Source: a bacterium
GTDB lineage: Bacteria; Cyanobacteriota; Vampirovibrionia; Gastranaerophilales; Gastranaerophilaceae
Assembly: GCA_017471365.1 (NCBI GenBank)
Contig: JAFUUC010000076.1
Span: forward strand, 1-46,743
DNA length: 46,743 nt
Direction of reading: 5' to 3'
The notes beneath the pieces are model-generated. The model searched no databases and was not told the DNA's origin. It was given only the letters and a program-made list of their open reading frames with translations. Position 1 is the first letter of the stretch, and every line of letters starts with the position of its first letter. The position numbers and the translations under genes were made by a program. Shown one piece after another: positions 26,236 to 35,759 of this stretch.

Positions 26236-27123
26236 ATGAACTTAATTAAACCAAAAAAGCTACAAGAAGGTGACACCATAAAAATTATTGCACCATCCGG
26301 CTATATTGAATATGAAAAAATTTTAAATGCAAAAAAATACTTTGAACTTCAGGGCTACAGAGTAAAAGTTGGGAAAAATATTCAAAAGAAACTCAGGTAT
26401 ATGTCAGGATCTGATGAAGAAAGATTAGCAGATTTACATGAAGCGTTTTTAGATAAAGATGTCAATGCGGTACTCTGTGCAAGAGGTGGCTATGGTGCAA
26501 TAAGATTATTAAACAAGATTAATTACGGCTTAATAGAAGCAAACCCAAAAATTTTCTGCGGATATTCAGATATTACGGCACTTTCTGCAATGATATTTAA
26601 AAGAACCGGTTTGATAACATTTTCAGGTCCAATGGTAAAAAGTGATTTTCAAACTGAAAGTATTGATAACTTTACAGTGTCGAATTTTTGGAACACATTG
26701 AAATCTAATATAATACAAATTACTCCTATGAGAAAAAATCCCTCTGAGTTCAAGTTTTCAGGAATTTTGATTGGAGGAAATCTTGCGACATTTGCATCTT
26801 TATCGGGTTTAGATTTCATTCCAAATGAATCTTTCATGTTTTTTGCAGAAGACTTAAATGAACCGATTTACAAAATTGACAGGTATTTTACACAGCTTTT
26901 TAACATTAAAGAATTTAAAGAAAATGTAAAAGTTATTATACTCGGGGAATTTCTTGATATTGAAGACACAGAACAGTTAACCGAACTATTTAATGAAATT
27001 GAAAAAGAACATAACATACCGGTAATAGGCTACTACCCTATATCTCACGGAAAGAAAAAAGTAACCGTCCCATATGGAGGAACAGCTACTTTGAAAAATG
27101 GTCTTTTAACAGTTGAGTACTAA
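26236..27123 (+). CDS. ldcA: LD-carboxypeptidase (peptidase S66, LdcA-like)
   Basis: A 295-residue murein-recycling peptidase that removes the terminal D-Ala from tetrapeptides. The serine-peptidase triad of family S66 is visible: Ser111 in CGYSDITAL, Glu205 in FAEDLNEP, and His271 in SHGKKKVTVPYGG. The family opening GDTIKIIAPSG and the GGYGAIRLL loop are present. No signal peptide is seen, so it is probably cytoplasmic. AAAGGG precedes the ATG. The stop overlaps the convergent stress-protein gene by 4 bp. Confidence 0.92.
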   Translation: MNLIKPKKLQEGDTIKIIAPSGYIEYEKILNAKKYFELQGYRVKVGKNIQKKLRYMSGSDEERLADLHEAFLDKDVNAVLCARGGYGAIRLLNKINYGLIEANPKIFCGYSDITALSAMIFKRTGLITFSGPMVKSDFQTESIDNFTVSNFWNTLKSNIIQITPMRKNPSEFKFSGILIGGNLATFASLSGLDFIPNESFMFFAEDLNEPIYKIDRYFTQLFNIKEFKENVKVIILGEFLDIEDTEQLTELFNEIEKEHNIPVIGYYPISHGKKKVTVPYGGTATLKNGLLTVEY

Positions 27124-27977
27124 GGGCGAATAATTAGAACATCTGAGTTAACATTTTCTAAAACCCTTTTGCTAACAGACGAAATAAAAAATCTTGAATA
27201 GTATTTTTTATTTCTAATTCCTGTAATGACAAGGTCAATATCATTGTTGTGTGCATATTTTACTATCATTTGATGCGGGTTACCTTTCAACGCCGCTTTT
27301 GTGTAAATTTTAAGTCCATAATCATTAAACATCTTTTCATATTTATCAAGCAAAGCTAGAGATTCTTGTTTTTGCTTTCGTTCAACATCAATTACCCAAT
27401 TTGAATCTACACTTCCTTCTAAAAATATGTATTCAGGAATTTCATACACCGTTAGTAAAGTTATAGATTTACCACTAAAATTCAATTTATTAAGACATTC
27501 TAAAACGACCTTTTCACTAAGCTCAGAAGCATCCAAAGTGAAAAGGACTCTATCATAATTAGCCAGACCTTTTGATATAAATATAGAAGAAGCAGATGCA
27601 CTCGCAATTTCTTGCGATACCGAACCTAACCACTTCTTAAACCCGCGTTTACCATTTGATCCCAAAACGATAAAGTCATATTCACCACATACTTCTTTTT
27701 CTAAAATTGAATCGACAGGTACACCACACATTTTTATTTTTTCACCAACTGAAATATTATTTTCAATCAAAAAGTTTTCGGCATAATCTAAAATGGAATC
27801 TGCGGAATTAGCACATTTTACAGCGAAATCAGTACCTTCAACCGTAACTGCATCGGGTAAAAAGCTCCAATCAGCAACACTAATAATGTCTACGGTTACA
27901 TCGTTTACCCAATGTAAAAAATCAGCAAGTGCATCAAAGCTTATTTTAGAACCATCTGTACAGAATAAAACTTTCAT
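27120..27977 (-). CDS. Tandem universal stress protein (UspA, two domains)
   Basis: A 285-residue protein made of two fused UspA folds. Domain 1 (about 1-140) keeps the nucleotide-binding pattern G-2x-G-9x-G-S (GSNGKRGFKKWLGSVS), so it may bind ATP. Domain 2 (about 143-285) has TGIRNKKYYSRFFISSVS in that place and lacks the glycines. An asymmetric active/degenerate pair is common in this family. A strong AAAGGAGG lies before the ATG. It is a single-gene unit. Confidence 0.88.
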   Translation of the reverse strand: MKVLFCTDGSKISFDALADFLHWVNDVTVDIISVADWSFLPDAVTVEGTDFAVKCANSADSILDYAENFLIENNISVGEKIKMCGVPVDSILEKEVCGEYDFIVLGSNGKRGFKKWLGSVSQEIASASASSIFISKGLANYDRVLFTLDASELSEKVVLECLNKLNFSGKSITLLTVYEIPEYIFLEGSVDSNWVIDVERKQKQESLALLDKYEKMFNDYGLKIYTKAALKGNPHQMIVKYAHNNDIDLVITGIRNKKYYSRFFISSVSKRVLENVNSDVLIIRP

Positions 27978-28031
27978 AATTTTCCTCCTTTTATACTGAG
28001 CATAAATTATGTTAAGGAAAATTACATTAGC

Positions 28032-28060
28032 TGGTCATATAAGAATTTTTCTGATAGAAT
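28032..28060 (+). promoter_or_regulatory. Candidate promoter of the sigma-gcvPB operon
   Basis: TGGTCA (28032-28037), a 17-bp spacer and TAGAAT (28055-28060), with TGA before the -10 making it partly extended. It leads to a leader of about 25 bases before the ATG at 28093. Confidence 0.5.
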
Positions 28061-28092
28061 GTAAACGTGAATAGTATTAGGGTTATTTTATA

Positions 28093-28710
28093 ATGCCAGT
28101 AGATATAAATGCGAAACTTAAGGATTACAAAGAGCTAATAGATGTTATAGCAAAAGTAGAGTACCAAAAGTTTTCATCATCTCATTTGATTGAGCTGCCT
28201 GAGCTTGTGAATATTGGAACATACGCACTTTACACGCTGTTTAAACATAATTCACCGGAAAGTTATAACAACACTTACCTTTCCACTGCCATAAAGTGGG
28301 CTATAAGAAACGAGGTTCGTCGCAGATACAAATGGTACACCTTAAAAAATAAAATCGATGACGATATTGAAGAAAAAGAAACCGCAGATGCAGAGTTAAG
28401 AGCTGACGTATATAAAAATATCCTTTCAATTGACGAACTTCAAGAAGCGGAAGTTCCCACTCAAATAAAATCTAACGACAGAACTCCTGAGGAAAATATA
28501 GCGTTTGCCGAACTGAAGCATGGAATACTAGAAGCTATAGAAAAGCTTCCTCCAAGAGAAAAAGAGCTTATTGAACAAAAGTTTTTTAAAGAGAAAAAAC
28601 TTAGAGAAATTGCAGAGGAATATAATATTTCTCAATCAAGAATATCAAGGATTATTCAAACAGGGCTTGATAGAGTAAAAAAAGATCTTGCAAGGCAGGG
28701 GGTTATATAA
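28093..28710 (+). CDS. Sigma-70 family RNA polymerase sigma factor
   Basis: A short (205-residue) sigma factor. Region 2 covers roughly residues 10-90, with a LPELVNIGTYALYTLF segment and an AIKWAIRNEVRRRYKW stretch matching regions 2.1-2.4. A 60-residue acidic linker takes the place of region 3. Region 4 (about 150-203) has LPPREKELIEQKF and the helix-turn-helix REIAEEYNISQSRISRIIQ. The layout resembles FliA/SigB-like alternative factors, but it is shorter, and I cannot assign it to flagella. It is the first gene of a five-gene unit, one base from gcvPB. Confidence 0.8.
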   Translation: MPVDINAKLKDYKELIDVIAKVEYQKFSSSHLIELPELVNIGTYALYTLFKHNSPESYNNTYLSTAIKWAIRNEVRRRYKWYTLKNKIDDDIEEKETADAELRADVYKNILSIDELQEAEVPTQIKSNDRTPEENIAFAELKHGILEAIEKLPPREKELIEQKFFKEKKLREIAEEYNISQSRISRIIQTGLDRVKKDLARQGVI

Positions 28711-28711
28711 A

Positions 28712-30139
28712 ATGAAAACCATTTTTGAAAAAAGCAACGGATCTAACGGGATTAATCTTGCAGATAACGTTGAGGACATTGATTTTATATCGAAAGAATT
28801 TTTCAGAGACAGTGAAATTGGACTTCCACAGGTTTCAGAACTTGAGGCTATGCGGCATTATAAAGAACTATCTGATCTAAATTTTTGTATTGAAAAAGGG
28901 TTTTACCCTCTTGGATCTTGTACGATGAAATATAACCCTAAGGTTAATGAATTTTTAGCATCACTTGAGGGTTTTAATATTCATCCTAATGTTGGTGATG
29001 ACAAAGCTCAGGGAGCATTGAAGTTGATGTATAATTTACAATCAGCCTTACTCAAAATTACTGGGATGGATGCTTTAACTCTGGCACCTTCTGCCGGTGC
29101 TCACGGTGAGATGACCGGCATGATGATTATTAAAAAATATTTTGATACAATCGGCGAAAACAGAAAAACGGTTATTATTCCGGATTCTGCACACGGTACT
29201 AATCCTGCCAGTGCTAAAATGGCGGGATTTGATGTTGTTTCAATTAAATCAAACGATAAAGGGCAGGTTGATATTGAAGCACTTAAAGAAGTTTTGAATG
29301 GTGATGTTGCGGCAATCATGATGACTAACCCTAACACCCTTGGACTTTTTGAAGAAGGTGTCGAAGAAATATCTAATCTGATGCATAAAAACGGATCCCT
29401 TTTATACTACGATGGAGCAAATTTTAATGCGATTATGGGCTATACGAACCCAAAACTCATGGGATTTGACGTAGTACATTTAAATTTACATAAAACTTTT
29501 TCGACTCCTCATGGAGGGGGTGGTCCAGGTGCCGGTGTTGTTGCCGTAACCGAGCGACTAAAGGATTATCTACCAACACCTTTGGTTGATTTTAATGGGA
29601 AAGAATATTTTAGAAATTACGATTTAAAACATACAATTGGTAGTGTAAAGGATTTTTACGGCAATTTTTCAGTATTTGTAAAAGCTTATGCATATATACT
29701 TATGCTTGGTAAAAATTTAAAAAATGCTTCAGAAAATGCTGTATTGAATGCGAATTATCTTAAAGAAAAATTAAAAACTTACTATGATTTACCGTATGAT
29801 GTTCCTTGCATGCACGAATTTGTATTGTCTGGAGAAAAACAAAAACATGAAAATGGTATTTCAACTTTGAATATTGCAAAAGCAATGATGGACTCAAATA
29901 CTCATCCACCTACGGTTTATTTTCCTCTAATTGTTCACGAGGCAATTATGATTGAACCTACGGAATCGGAAAACAAGGAGGTACTGGATGATTTTGTCAA
30001 TACAATGATAAAAATTGCTGATGAATGCAAAAATAACCCTGAATATATTTTGTCTTCACCCCATACCACACCGGTCCGAAAAATTGATGAAGTTACGGCG
30101 GCTCGTCACCCTGATTTAAAATTTACCGAAGGAAATTAA
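28712..30139 (+). CDS. gcvPB: Glycine dehydrogenase (decarboxylating) subunit 2
   Basis: The PLP-binding subunit of the two-subunit P-protein of the glycine cleavage system, 475 residues. The cofactor lysine lies in HLNLHKTFSTPHGGGGPGAG, and the LGSCTMKYNPK and SAGAHGEMTGM motifs of the family are visible. Decarboxylation of glycine needs GcvPA, GcvH and GcvT, none of which is here. ATG at 28712 is chosen over an in-frame TTG at 28688 because GCAGGGGG lies 9 bases upstream. It starts one base after the sigma-factor stop and is followed one base later by the next gene. Confidence 0.93.
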   Translation: MKTIFEKSNGSNGINLADNVEDIDFISKEFFRDSEIGLPQVSELEAMRHYKELSDLNFCIEKGFYPLGSCTMKYNPKVNEFLASLEGFNIHPNVGDDKAQGALKLMYNLQSALLKITGMDALTLAPSAGAHGEMTGMMIIKKYFDTIGENRKTVIIPDSAHGTNPASAKMAGFDVVSIKSNDKGQVDIEALKEVLNGDVAAIMMTNPNTLGLFEEGVEEISNLMHKNGSLLYYDGANFNAIMGYTNPKLMGFDVVHLNLHKTFSTPHGGGGPGAGVVAVTERLKDYLPTPLVDFNGKEYFRNYDLKHTIGSVKDFYGNFSVFVKAYAYILMLGKNLKNASENAVLNANYLKEKLKTYYDLPYDVPCMHEFVLSGEKQKHENGISTLNIAKAMMDSNTHPPTVYFPLIVHEAIMIEPTESENKEVLDDFVNTMIKIADECKNNPEYILSSPHTTPVRKIDEVTAARHPDLKFTEGN

Positions 30140-30140
30140 T

Positions 30141-31271
30141 ATGCCAGAACAAATTAAAAAGAAAAAAGTTTCATTTCCTCATATGGGAACAGTGAGTATA
30201 GCTTGGTCAGCAGCCTTGCGAATTATAGGTTGTGAACCTTACGTAGAACCGTATACAAGTAAAAAGACTCTCTCTTTGGGGACAAAACATTCGCCTGAAG
30301 CAATTTGTCTTCCGTACAAATTAATTTTAGGGAATTTTATAGAAGCAATTGATGGAGGAGCTGATTATGTTGCAATGCTGGCATCTCCGGGGTGTTGCAG
30401 ATTAGGAGAATATGGCAAATGTATTGCAAATGCATTGCATGACCTTGGGTATGAAACTAAATATGTTGAATTACAACTGTATGACGGTATTAAAGGGATG
30501 TATAACTTTTTAAAAACAGTTAGCGGTCGAAATAATCCTATTTTATTTTTGCATGCAATACTCATTGCAATGGTTAAAGTTTTTATGCTTGATAGCCTGG
30601 AAACAAAACATTCTTATTATCGTGCCAGAGAAATTCATACAGGAGATTCAGAAAAACATTACCTTAAAGCGATAAAATACATTGATGAAAATGATACCTT
30701 TAAAGGATTAAAACAAGCACAAAAGCTAGTTAATGATGAAATGGCAAAAGTTGAGATTGACCCTAAACGTGATGTACTTCATGTCGATATCACAGGTGAA
30801 ATATACGTTGTAAATGATGAATTTTCCAATCAAGGCATAGAAAGAGAACTTGGGAGAATGGGGGTTCAAGTTCGCAGAAGCTTGACAATTACAAGTTTTT
30901 TAAAGGATGCTATAATTCCTAAAATATTTAGGAAAGGTGAAACACATCTACAAAGAGCTATGCGACTTGCAAAGCCTTACCTTATGCGTGATATAGGTGG
31001 TGATTCACTAGAATGTGTTTCTGATGTTGCATATGCAAATGAGCGTGGTGCTGATGGAATTATACACATAAGCCCATTTACGTGTATGCCTGAGATTATG
31101 TCTCAGAATATTTTCCCTGCTATGCGTGAAAATTGCCAGATACCGATATTAACTTTGATTATGGATGAACAAACAGGTCGAGCTGGTTATATTACGAGAA
31201 TAGAGGCTTTTGTCGATCTTATGAGAAGACGTAAGAGAAAACAGCAAATGGAACAAAAGGCAAATGTTTAA
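30141..31271 (+). CDS. CoA-dehydratase-activase-like protein (COG3580-like)
   Basis: A 376-residue protein resembling the D-component-like partner of 2-hydroxyacyl-CoA dehydratase / activase proteins. Cysteines occur at the positions typical of this group: C31, C56 in SPEAICLPYKLILGN, C85-C86 in SPGCCRLGEYG, C94 and C315 in SPFTCMPE. They probably hold an iron-sulfur cluster. Family members of this free-standing kind have no settled reaction. No activase ATPase is adjacent. It is translationally linked to gcvPB (1 bp gap) and overlaps the next gene by 8 bp. Confidence 0.7.
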   Translation: MPEQIKKKKVSFPHMGTVSIAWSAALRIIGCEPYVEPYTSKKTLSLGTKHSPEAICLPYKLILGNFIEAIDGGADYVAMLASPGCCRLGEYGKCIANALHDLGYETKYVELQLYDGIKGMYNFLKTVSGRNNPILFLHAILIAMVKVFMLDSLETKHSYYRAREIHTGDSEKHYLKAIKYIDENDTFKGLKQAQKLVNDEMAKVEIDPKRDVLHVDITGEIYVVNDEFSNQGIERELGRMGVQVRRSLTITSFLKDAIIPKIFRKGETHLQRAMRLAKPYLMRDIGGDSLECVSDVAYANERGADGIIHISPFTCMPEIMSQNIFPAMRENCQIPILTLIMDEQTGRAGYITRIEAFVDLMRRRKRKQQMEQKANV

Positions 31272-32094
31272 ACTTTTCAAAAATTCTTTTTTTAAGACAA
31301 ATGATTGCATAATTCTGGTGGCACCGATGATTATATTTTTATCTATTATTGGCTGGTATAGCGGCTATGCAAGAATTTCTATTGACACTGTTCCCAAGCT
31401 TTTGGTCGGACTATGTACTTTTATAATCCTTATTAATGCTTTTTTATCTGCCTGGTTTTATATGGTAAAACAAGCGTTGAATTTGACTTCACATGTTTTT
31501 ATTTTTGATAAGGATAGAGCGAAAGCTTTAATAAATTTGATTCTTCATTTCCCTAAAGGCATTGGAAGGTTGTTTTTCCCTCTATGCGGGATATCTTTGG
31601 TACTTGTTGCAATTTATACAGTAGCAGCAACAATTATCAATTTTTTTGTATCTAAATACGTTAGTCCACTTGATTTGACGACTTTGGGTATTGGATACTC
31701 TTTTATGTCCAGTGAAGAAATTTTTAATGAAATAATGGAATTATCAAATGTACAACTTGTTGCGTTAAATTGTTGGTACATATTGTTAGGTTTGGTAACT
31801 TTATTTGTTTCATTTTTTGGACTTTTATGGATACCGGAAGTTGTTTATGGAGAAAAAGATCCATACAGAGCATTGAAAATTTCTATCCAAAAAATATTTA
31901 TGTTTAGTTGGGAATATACTTTATTATTTTCATTTTTGGTTATTTTATATATTGTTACTTGCGTTACAAATGCAATATTAATGATTAATCCGGTATTGTA
32001 TTTTATGGTGCTTATAATTTCTTATTATTTCATACTATACACTGTTGTGCTATTATTCTCTTACTATGAAACAATGTTCCTCAAAGAAGATTAA
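31264..32094 (+). CDS. Multi-pass membrane protein of unknown function
   Basis: A 276-residue protein with about six hydrophobic helices (near residues 15-35, 45-68, 105-130, 170-200, 215-240 and 245-268). Cytoplasmic loops are basic. A conserved-looking VVYGEKDPYRALKISIQK segment follows helix 4. I do not recognise a family with confidence. It overlaps the preceding gene by 8 bp and the following miaA by 29 bp, so it is a fixed member of this operon. Confidence 0.75.
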   Translation: MFKLFKNSFFKTNDCIILVAPMIIFLSIIGWYSGYARISIDTVPKLLVGLCTFIILINAFLSAWFYMVKQALNLTSHVFIFDKDRAKALINLILHFPKGIGRLFFPLCGISLVLVAIYTVAATIINFFVSKYVSPLDLTTLGIGYSFMSSEEIFNEIMELSNVQLVALNCWYILLGLVTLFVSFFGLLWIPEVVYGEKDPYRALKISIQKIFMFSWEYTLLFSFLVILYIVTCVTNAILMINPVLYFMVLIISYYFILYTVVLLFSYYETMFLKED

Positions 32095-32950
32095 AGTTAT
32101 TGCAATTGTTGGAGCTACGGCAAGCGGGAAAACTGCTTATTCAATCGAACTTGCAAAAAAAATTGATGGAGAAATAATATCTGCTGATTCCAGACTTGTT
32201 TATAAAGGGATGGACATTGGAACAGCAAAACCAACCAGCGACGAGCAATGCGGAATACCGCATTATATGATAGATATTGTAGAACCGGAATTTGAGTACT
32301 CTGTAGGGCTTTATCAAAAACAAGCTAAAGAAAAAATTTACGAAATAGCTTCTCGTGGAAAAACGCCCATAGTAGTAGGCGGTACTGGTCTTTATACTGA
32401 TATTCTACTAAAAAATTTTTCGCTTCCTAGTATTCCACCGAATTGGGATAAACGAAATGAACTAAACAATTATTCAAGTGAAGAACTATTTGAAATTCTT
32501 TCAAAAAAAGACCCAAAAGCAGCACAAGAGATTAAAAGTGCAGACAAAAAAAAGATTATTCGTGCATTAGAAATAATTGAAATTACAGGTCAAACTCTTG
32601 ACAAAGTTCGAGGTATAAAGGCTGCTGAATTTGATGTTCAGTGGATTGGAAGAAATTTTGACAGAGAAATACTTTATGAAAGAATTGAGCAACGTGTTGA
32701 TAAAATGATAGAAAATGGACTTATTGAAGAAACAAAAAAACTGATTAAACAACACGGGAAAATACATAATATTGTTAATACAATAGGATACAAAGAAATT
32801 CTATCGTACTTAGATAAGGAATGTTCTATAGATGAAGCTGTTAAAAAACTGAAACAAAATACACGTAATTATGCTAAAAGACAGCTAACCTGGTTTCGTA
32901 AAAATCCTGAAATAGAATGGAATATCTATCCGCAAAAGCTTAAGAAGTGA
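32066..32950 (+). CDS. miaA: tRNA dimethylallyltransferase MiaA
   Basis: A 294-residue enzyme that adds the isopentenyl group to A37 of tRNAs reading UNN codons. The P-loop GATASGKT opens the protein; ISADSRLVYKGMDIGTAKPT and VVGGTGLYTD are family motifs. The C-terminal QRQTWF-type motif appears as KRQLTWFRK. ATG at 32066 is preferred to TTG at 32045. It lies inside the end of the membrane-protein gene. The tRNA-Leu(CAA) in this window is a candidate substrate class. Its 3' end overlaps yhcH by 11 bp. Confidence 0.93.
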   Translation: MKQCSSKKIKVIAIVGATASGKTAYSIELAKKIDGEIISADSRLVYKGMDIGTAKPTSDEQCGIPHYMIDIVEPEFEYSVGLYQKQAKEKIYEIASRGKTPIVVGGTGLYTDILLKNFSLPSIPPNWDKRNELNNYSSEELFEILSKKDPKAAQEIKSADKKKIIRALEIIEITGQTLDKVRGIKAAEFDVQWIGRNFDREILYERIEQRVDKMIENGLIEETKKLIKQHGKIHNIVNTIGYKEILSYLDKECSIDEAVKKLKQNTRNYAKRQLTWFRKNPEIEWNIYPQKLKK

Positions 32951-33386
32951 TTTTCATCTTCACAACAACTTTCAAAACTTTCATACTTTCATTGAGGCTA
33001 ATTTGCGGTGCGTGTGCTTCGTGAGGAAACAGTACAACGAAATTTGAACCATCAAGTGTGATATAGGGAACATTTTCAACGTTATCAGAATAAAAAACTA
33101 TATCCCTATTTTCATCATAATTTTGTAAAATATTTAATTCATCTACGGGAGCATAAGAAATTTTCTCTTTCCCCTTCAATAAAATTTGAATATCAAGATA
33201 CTTTTTATGGGATTCAAACTTTGCATTTGTAACTTCTTTTGTAAAATATTCTTCAACATTAGCATAAATGTCATCAGATATAACGTACTTGCCTAAAGCC
33301 GTTTCAGAGCTTAAATTATTTACAAAATCTACAACTTCTTTTGGAAACTTATAGAAACTCAGATTATTCAATTTGTCACTAATCAT
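32940..33386 (-). CDS. YhcH/YjgK/YiaL family cupin-like protein
   Basis: A 148-residue member of the DUF386 / YhcH family, some of which act as N-acetylneuraminate anomerases. Candidate metal or substrate residues are in NAKFESHKKYLDIQ (Glu, His) and FPHEAHAPQI (two His, Glu), as in the family. ATG at 33386 is chosen because GAGG lies about 7 bases upstream; an upstream in-frame ATG at 33425 has no site and runs through a hairpin. No sialic-acid genes are nearby, so the substrate is open. Confidence 0.85.
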   Translation of the reverse strand: MISDKLNNLSFYKFPKEVVDFVNNLSSETALGKYVISDDIYANVEEYFTKEVTNAKFESHKKYLDIQILLKGKEKISYAPVDELNILQNYDENRDIVFYSDNVENVPYITLDGSNFVVLFPHEAHAPQISLNESMKVLKVVVKMKITS

Positions 33387-33403
33387 ACATACCTCACAAA
33401 ATC

Positions 33404-33423
33404 GTCCGAAATTACTTTCGGAC
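33404..33423 (-). terminator. Perfect hairpin between giant prepilin and yhcH
   Basis: GTCCGAAA-TTAC-TTTCGGAC is an 8-bp perfect stem with a 4-base loop, 21 bases after the prepilin stop and 18 bases before the yhcH ATG. On the minus strand it is followed by GATTTTGT, a weak U-tract, so termination or attenuation is plausible. Confidence 0.55.
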
Positions 33424-33443
33424 AATTATATAAACTATTGCTA

Positions 33444-35747
33444 TTACAAGAACGAATGTTTCTTTTTAACAGTAATGTAACATTTATTTGAAAAACAAGG
33501 ATTTGAACTAGGTCCATCCACCGGTCCGATATTGTTTTCCAGACAATATGGAGCATATTTGCTTATAATACCTGCCTTGCATACAGCCTGTGCATAAGAA
33601 ATCCCGGAATAAACAACTTCACGTTTTCTAGAAGATGTATCCGGCTTATAGTAGTATACACTTGAAGATAAAAATGCCGGATTATTACCACCTACATTAG
33701 CACCTGTTGCATCTAGCGGATACCCAGGGAAAACTCTGCCTGTAGTAGCTACATAGAATGGGAAAACGTCCTTCCAAAGTGTACCATCACCCTTATTACC
33801 ATTTATATCTACATAGATAACAAAACCGCTAATTGCCATAGCTCTATTATCAGCCTCACCTGTAGGAGTAACAAAAGATGAACAGCAATTCCTTGCATCG
33901 GTCATATCAGATAAACCATTTGCTAAAGTGAAGCAATGAAGCTCGTTACCGCAGAAATAACCGCTTGCAGCATTACAACCACCTTCTGTTGCTTTATCCA
34001 AATCCACACATATATTTTGATTTTTTGAAGTAATTGACGGGTCGAATGTCAATCCAGGTAAAGAAGCCATTCTATCAGCCAAAATCCACATCTTTAAGCC
34101 ATTTGAGAATACAATGTTTGGAGTTATCGAGTTAAATGCACCCTCTTTAGCATTTATAGAATTTAAGACATTTGAATCATAGGCAGAATTTTTTTGAGCA
34201 ACCGCATCATATAAATCTTTATAGAAATGCTCTCCATCCGAACCTTTATTAGAACTATTATCAAATATATCGCAGTGTTTTGATGAAATATTCCAGTTAT
34301 CTGCGACAAGATTACACAATTTTTTTGCTTCTAAAACAAACGGAGCCGGCACACAAGCCTGTGCTGTTTCATCGAATTTCATACCAGGAGGACAATCACC
34401 TGTTCTTACACATGCAGTTTCGGCTTCATTCATTTCAAAACCACGTACACACTTGCATTTATTTGAAGCTGCATCGTAATTTGAGTAATCAGGACAGCAG
34501 GTCTCGGTTGTATAATTAAAATCTCCTTTACAAGTCTTGCAAGTATTATCCGTATTCAAATAACCGTACGCAGTATAACCACTTGGAGGGGTTTGACAGC
34601 ACACACGACTGTTGTCGTACGAAGGTTCAGGGTGATTATTATCACACATACAGCTAACAGTAGCTTGTCCGCTTTTTATAGTTCCACCATCATTCACTGT
34701 TACCGTAGGAGCTCCATTTCTCATATTATAATAGCCATTGGTCGCAGAACAAGCATCAGCAGAAACAGCAGGTGGATAGTACGTTGCCCCATAATTATTA
34801 AATCCGGATGAGGCTGTAGAATATGTAACTTTGATCTTACAAACGTGAGTTGTTTCGGCATCATAATCTCCATCTTCGTCTGTACCACCTTCTGTAGTTT
34901 CTTCCTCATAAATAATATTAGATGCATCACCATTATCTTCTTTACAACGGGTAGCCATAATATTTTCACAATACTGCTTCGCAGTACTGTTACGCACAGA
35001 ATTTACCTCAGCTGAACTTAGCCCAACAAATACATCATTACCATCATCATCCTTTGCTGTTGTTATTTTATCACTCGGCATTGTACACTTTGAGTTAGAA
35101 TACAAAGATAATATATCCTGCTGAGCGATCTGAGCTGAAGTCATGTTCGCGTCAGTATAGTCATCAGACATATTGCCGTTTTCATCAATCGTACCAGTTC
35201 CTGGCTCACATCCAAAATCTTCCTTTGTATAATACTGTGCCGGAACATAATCTTCACTGCCTTCAGTACCCTGTGCTTCAGATTTTAGTATATCAGTTTT
35301 ATTATTTATGCACACATCGATTTCTATTTTCAAATCATCAAAAGATGACTCATCAAATACGTTTTCATATACAGTCTCATCAGCGTAAGCTTTTGGGAAC
35401 AATGTTTTAAAAATTATAAGTTCAGTATTTGCAATTTTTGAAGGTAAAGTTGCTATAAAAGAATGTAATTTGTTTTTATGAGTTTTTTTAGTTTTATTCA
35501 CAGACGCTATTTTTGAGGAATTACCCGGTAAATAAGACGTGTCATAATCCGGATCACCTAGTGCCGCAATTTGACCACCTATTTTCTCTACAGTTTTGTA
35601 AGCCAGATAATAGGAATATTCATCCGATTTTCCCATTTGACTACGAATAACAGGTAAAGTCACCGCCGTCAAAATTCCAACAATTAAAATTGCGATGGAA
35701 ATTTCCGTAAGCGTAAAACCGAACTTTTTATTTTTTAAAATACTCAT
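33444..35747 (-). CDS. Large Cys-rich prepilin-like protein
   Basis: A 767-residue protein with a canonical class III prepilin signal: basic leader, G10-F11 cleavage site, Glu at mature position 5 (E15), then a hydrophobic helix. It lacks the S74 domain. Residues about 200-460 contain many cysteines, including CxC, CC and spaced C pairs such as CMCDNN, VCCQTP, CKTCKG, TCCPD and CKCVRGF. These resemble EGF/GCC2-type disulfide modules, followed by CPPGMKFDETAQACVP. The C-terminal ~280 residues are globular with further cysteines. At five times normal pilin length it is probably a minor or tip pilin. Function is unknown. GAGG precedes the ATG. Confidence 0.8.
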   Translation of the reverse strand: MSILKNKKFGFTLTEISIAILIVGILTAVTLPVIRSQMGKSDEYSYYLAYKTVEKIGGQIAALGDPDYDTSYLPGNSSKIASVNKTKKTHKNKLHSFIATLPSKIANTELIIFKTLFPKAYADETVYENVFDESSFDDLKIEIDVCINNKTDILKSEAQGTEGSEDYVPAQYYTKEDFGCEPGTGTIDENGNMSDDYTDANMTSAQIAQQDILSLYSNSKCTMPSDKITTAKDDDGNDVFVGLSSAEVNSVRNSTAKQYCENIMATRCKEDNGDASNIIYEEETTEGGTDEDGDYDAETTHVCKIKVTYSTASSGFNNYGATYYPPAVSADACSATNGYYNMRNGAPTVTVNDGGTIKSGQATVSCMCDNNHPEPSYDNSRVCCQTPPSGYTAYGYLNTDNTCKTCKGDFNYTTETCCPDYSNYDAASNKCKCVRGFEMNEAETACVRTGDCPPGMKFDETAQACVPAPFVLEAKKLCNLVADNWNISSKHCDIFDNSSNKGSDGEHFYKDLYDAVAQKNSAYDSNVLNSINAKEGAFNSITPNIVFSNGLKMWILADRMASLPGLTFDPSITSKNQNICVDLDKATEGGCNAASGYFCGNELHCFTLANGLSDMTDARNCCSSFVTPTGEADNRAMAISGFVIYVDINGNKGDGTLWKDVFPFYVATTGRVFPGYPLDATGANVGGNNPAFLSSSVYYYKPDTSSRKREVVYSGISYAQAVCKAGIISKYAPYCLENNIGPVDGPSSNPCFSNKCYITVKKKHSFL

Positions 35748-35759
35748 TATTCCTCACTT

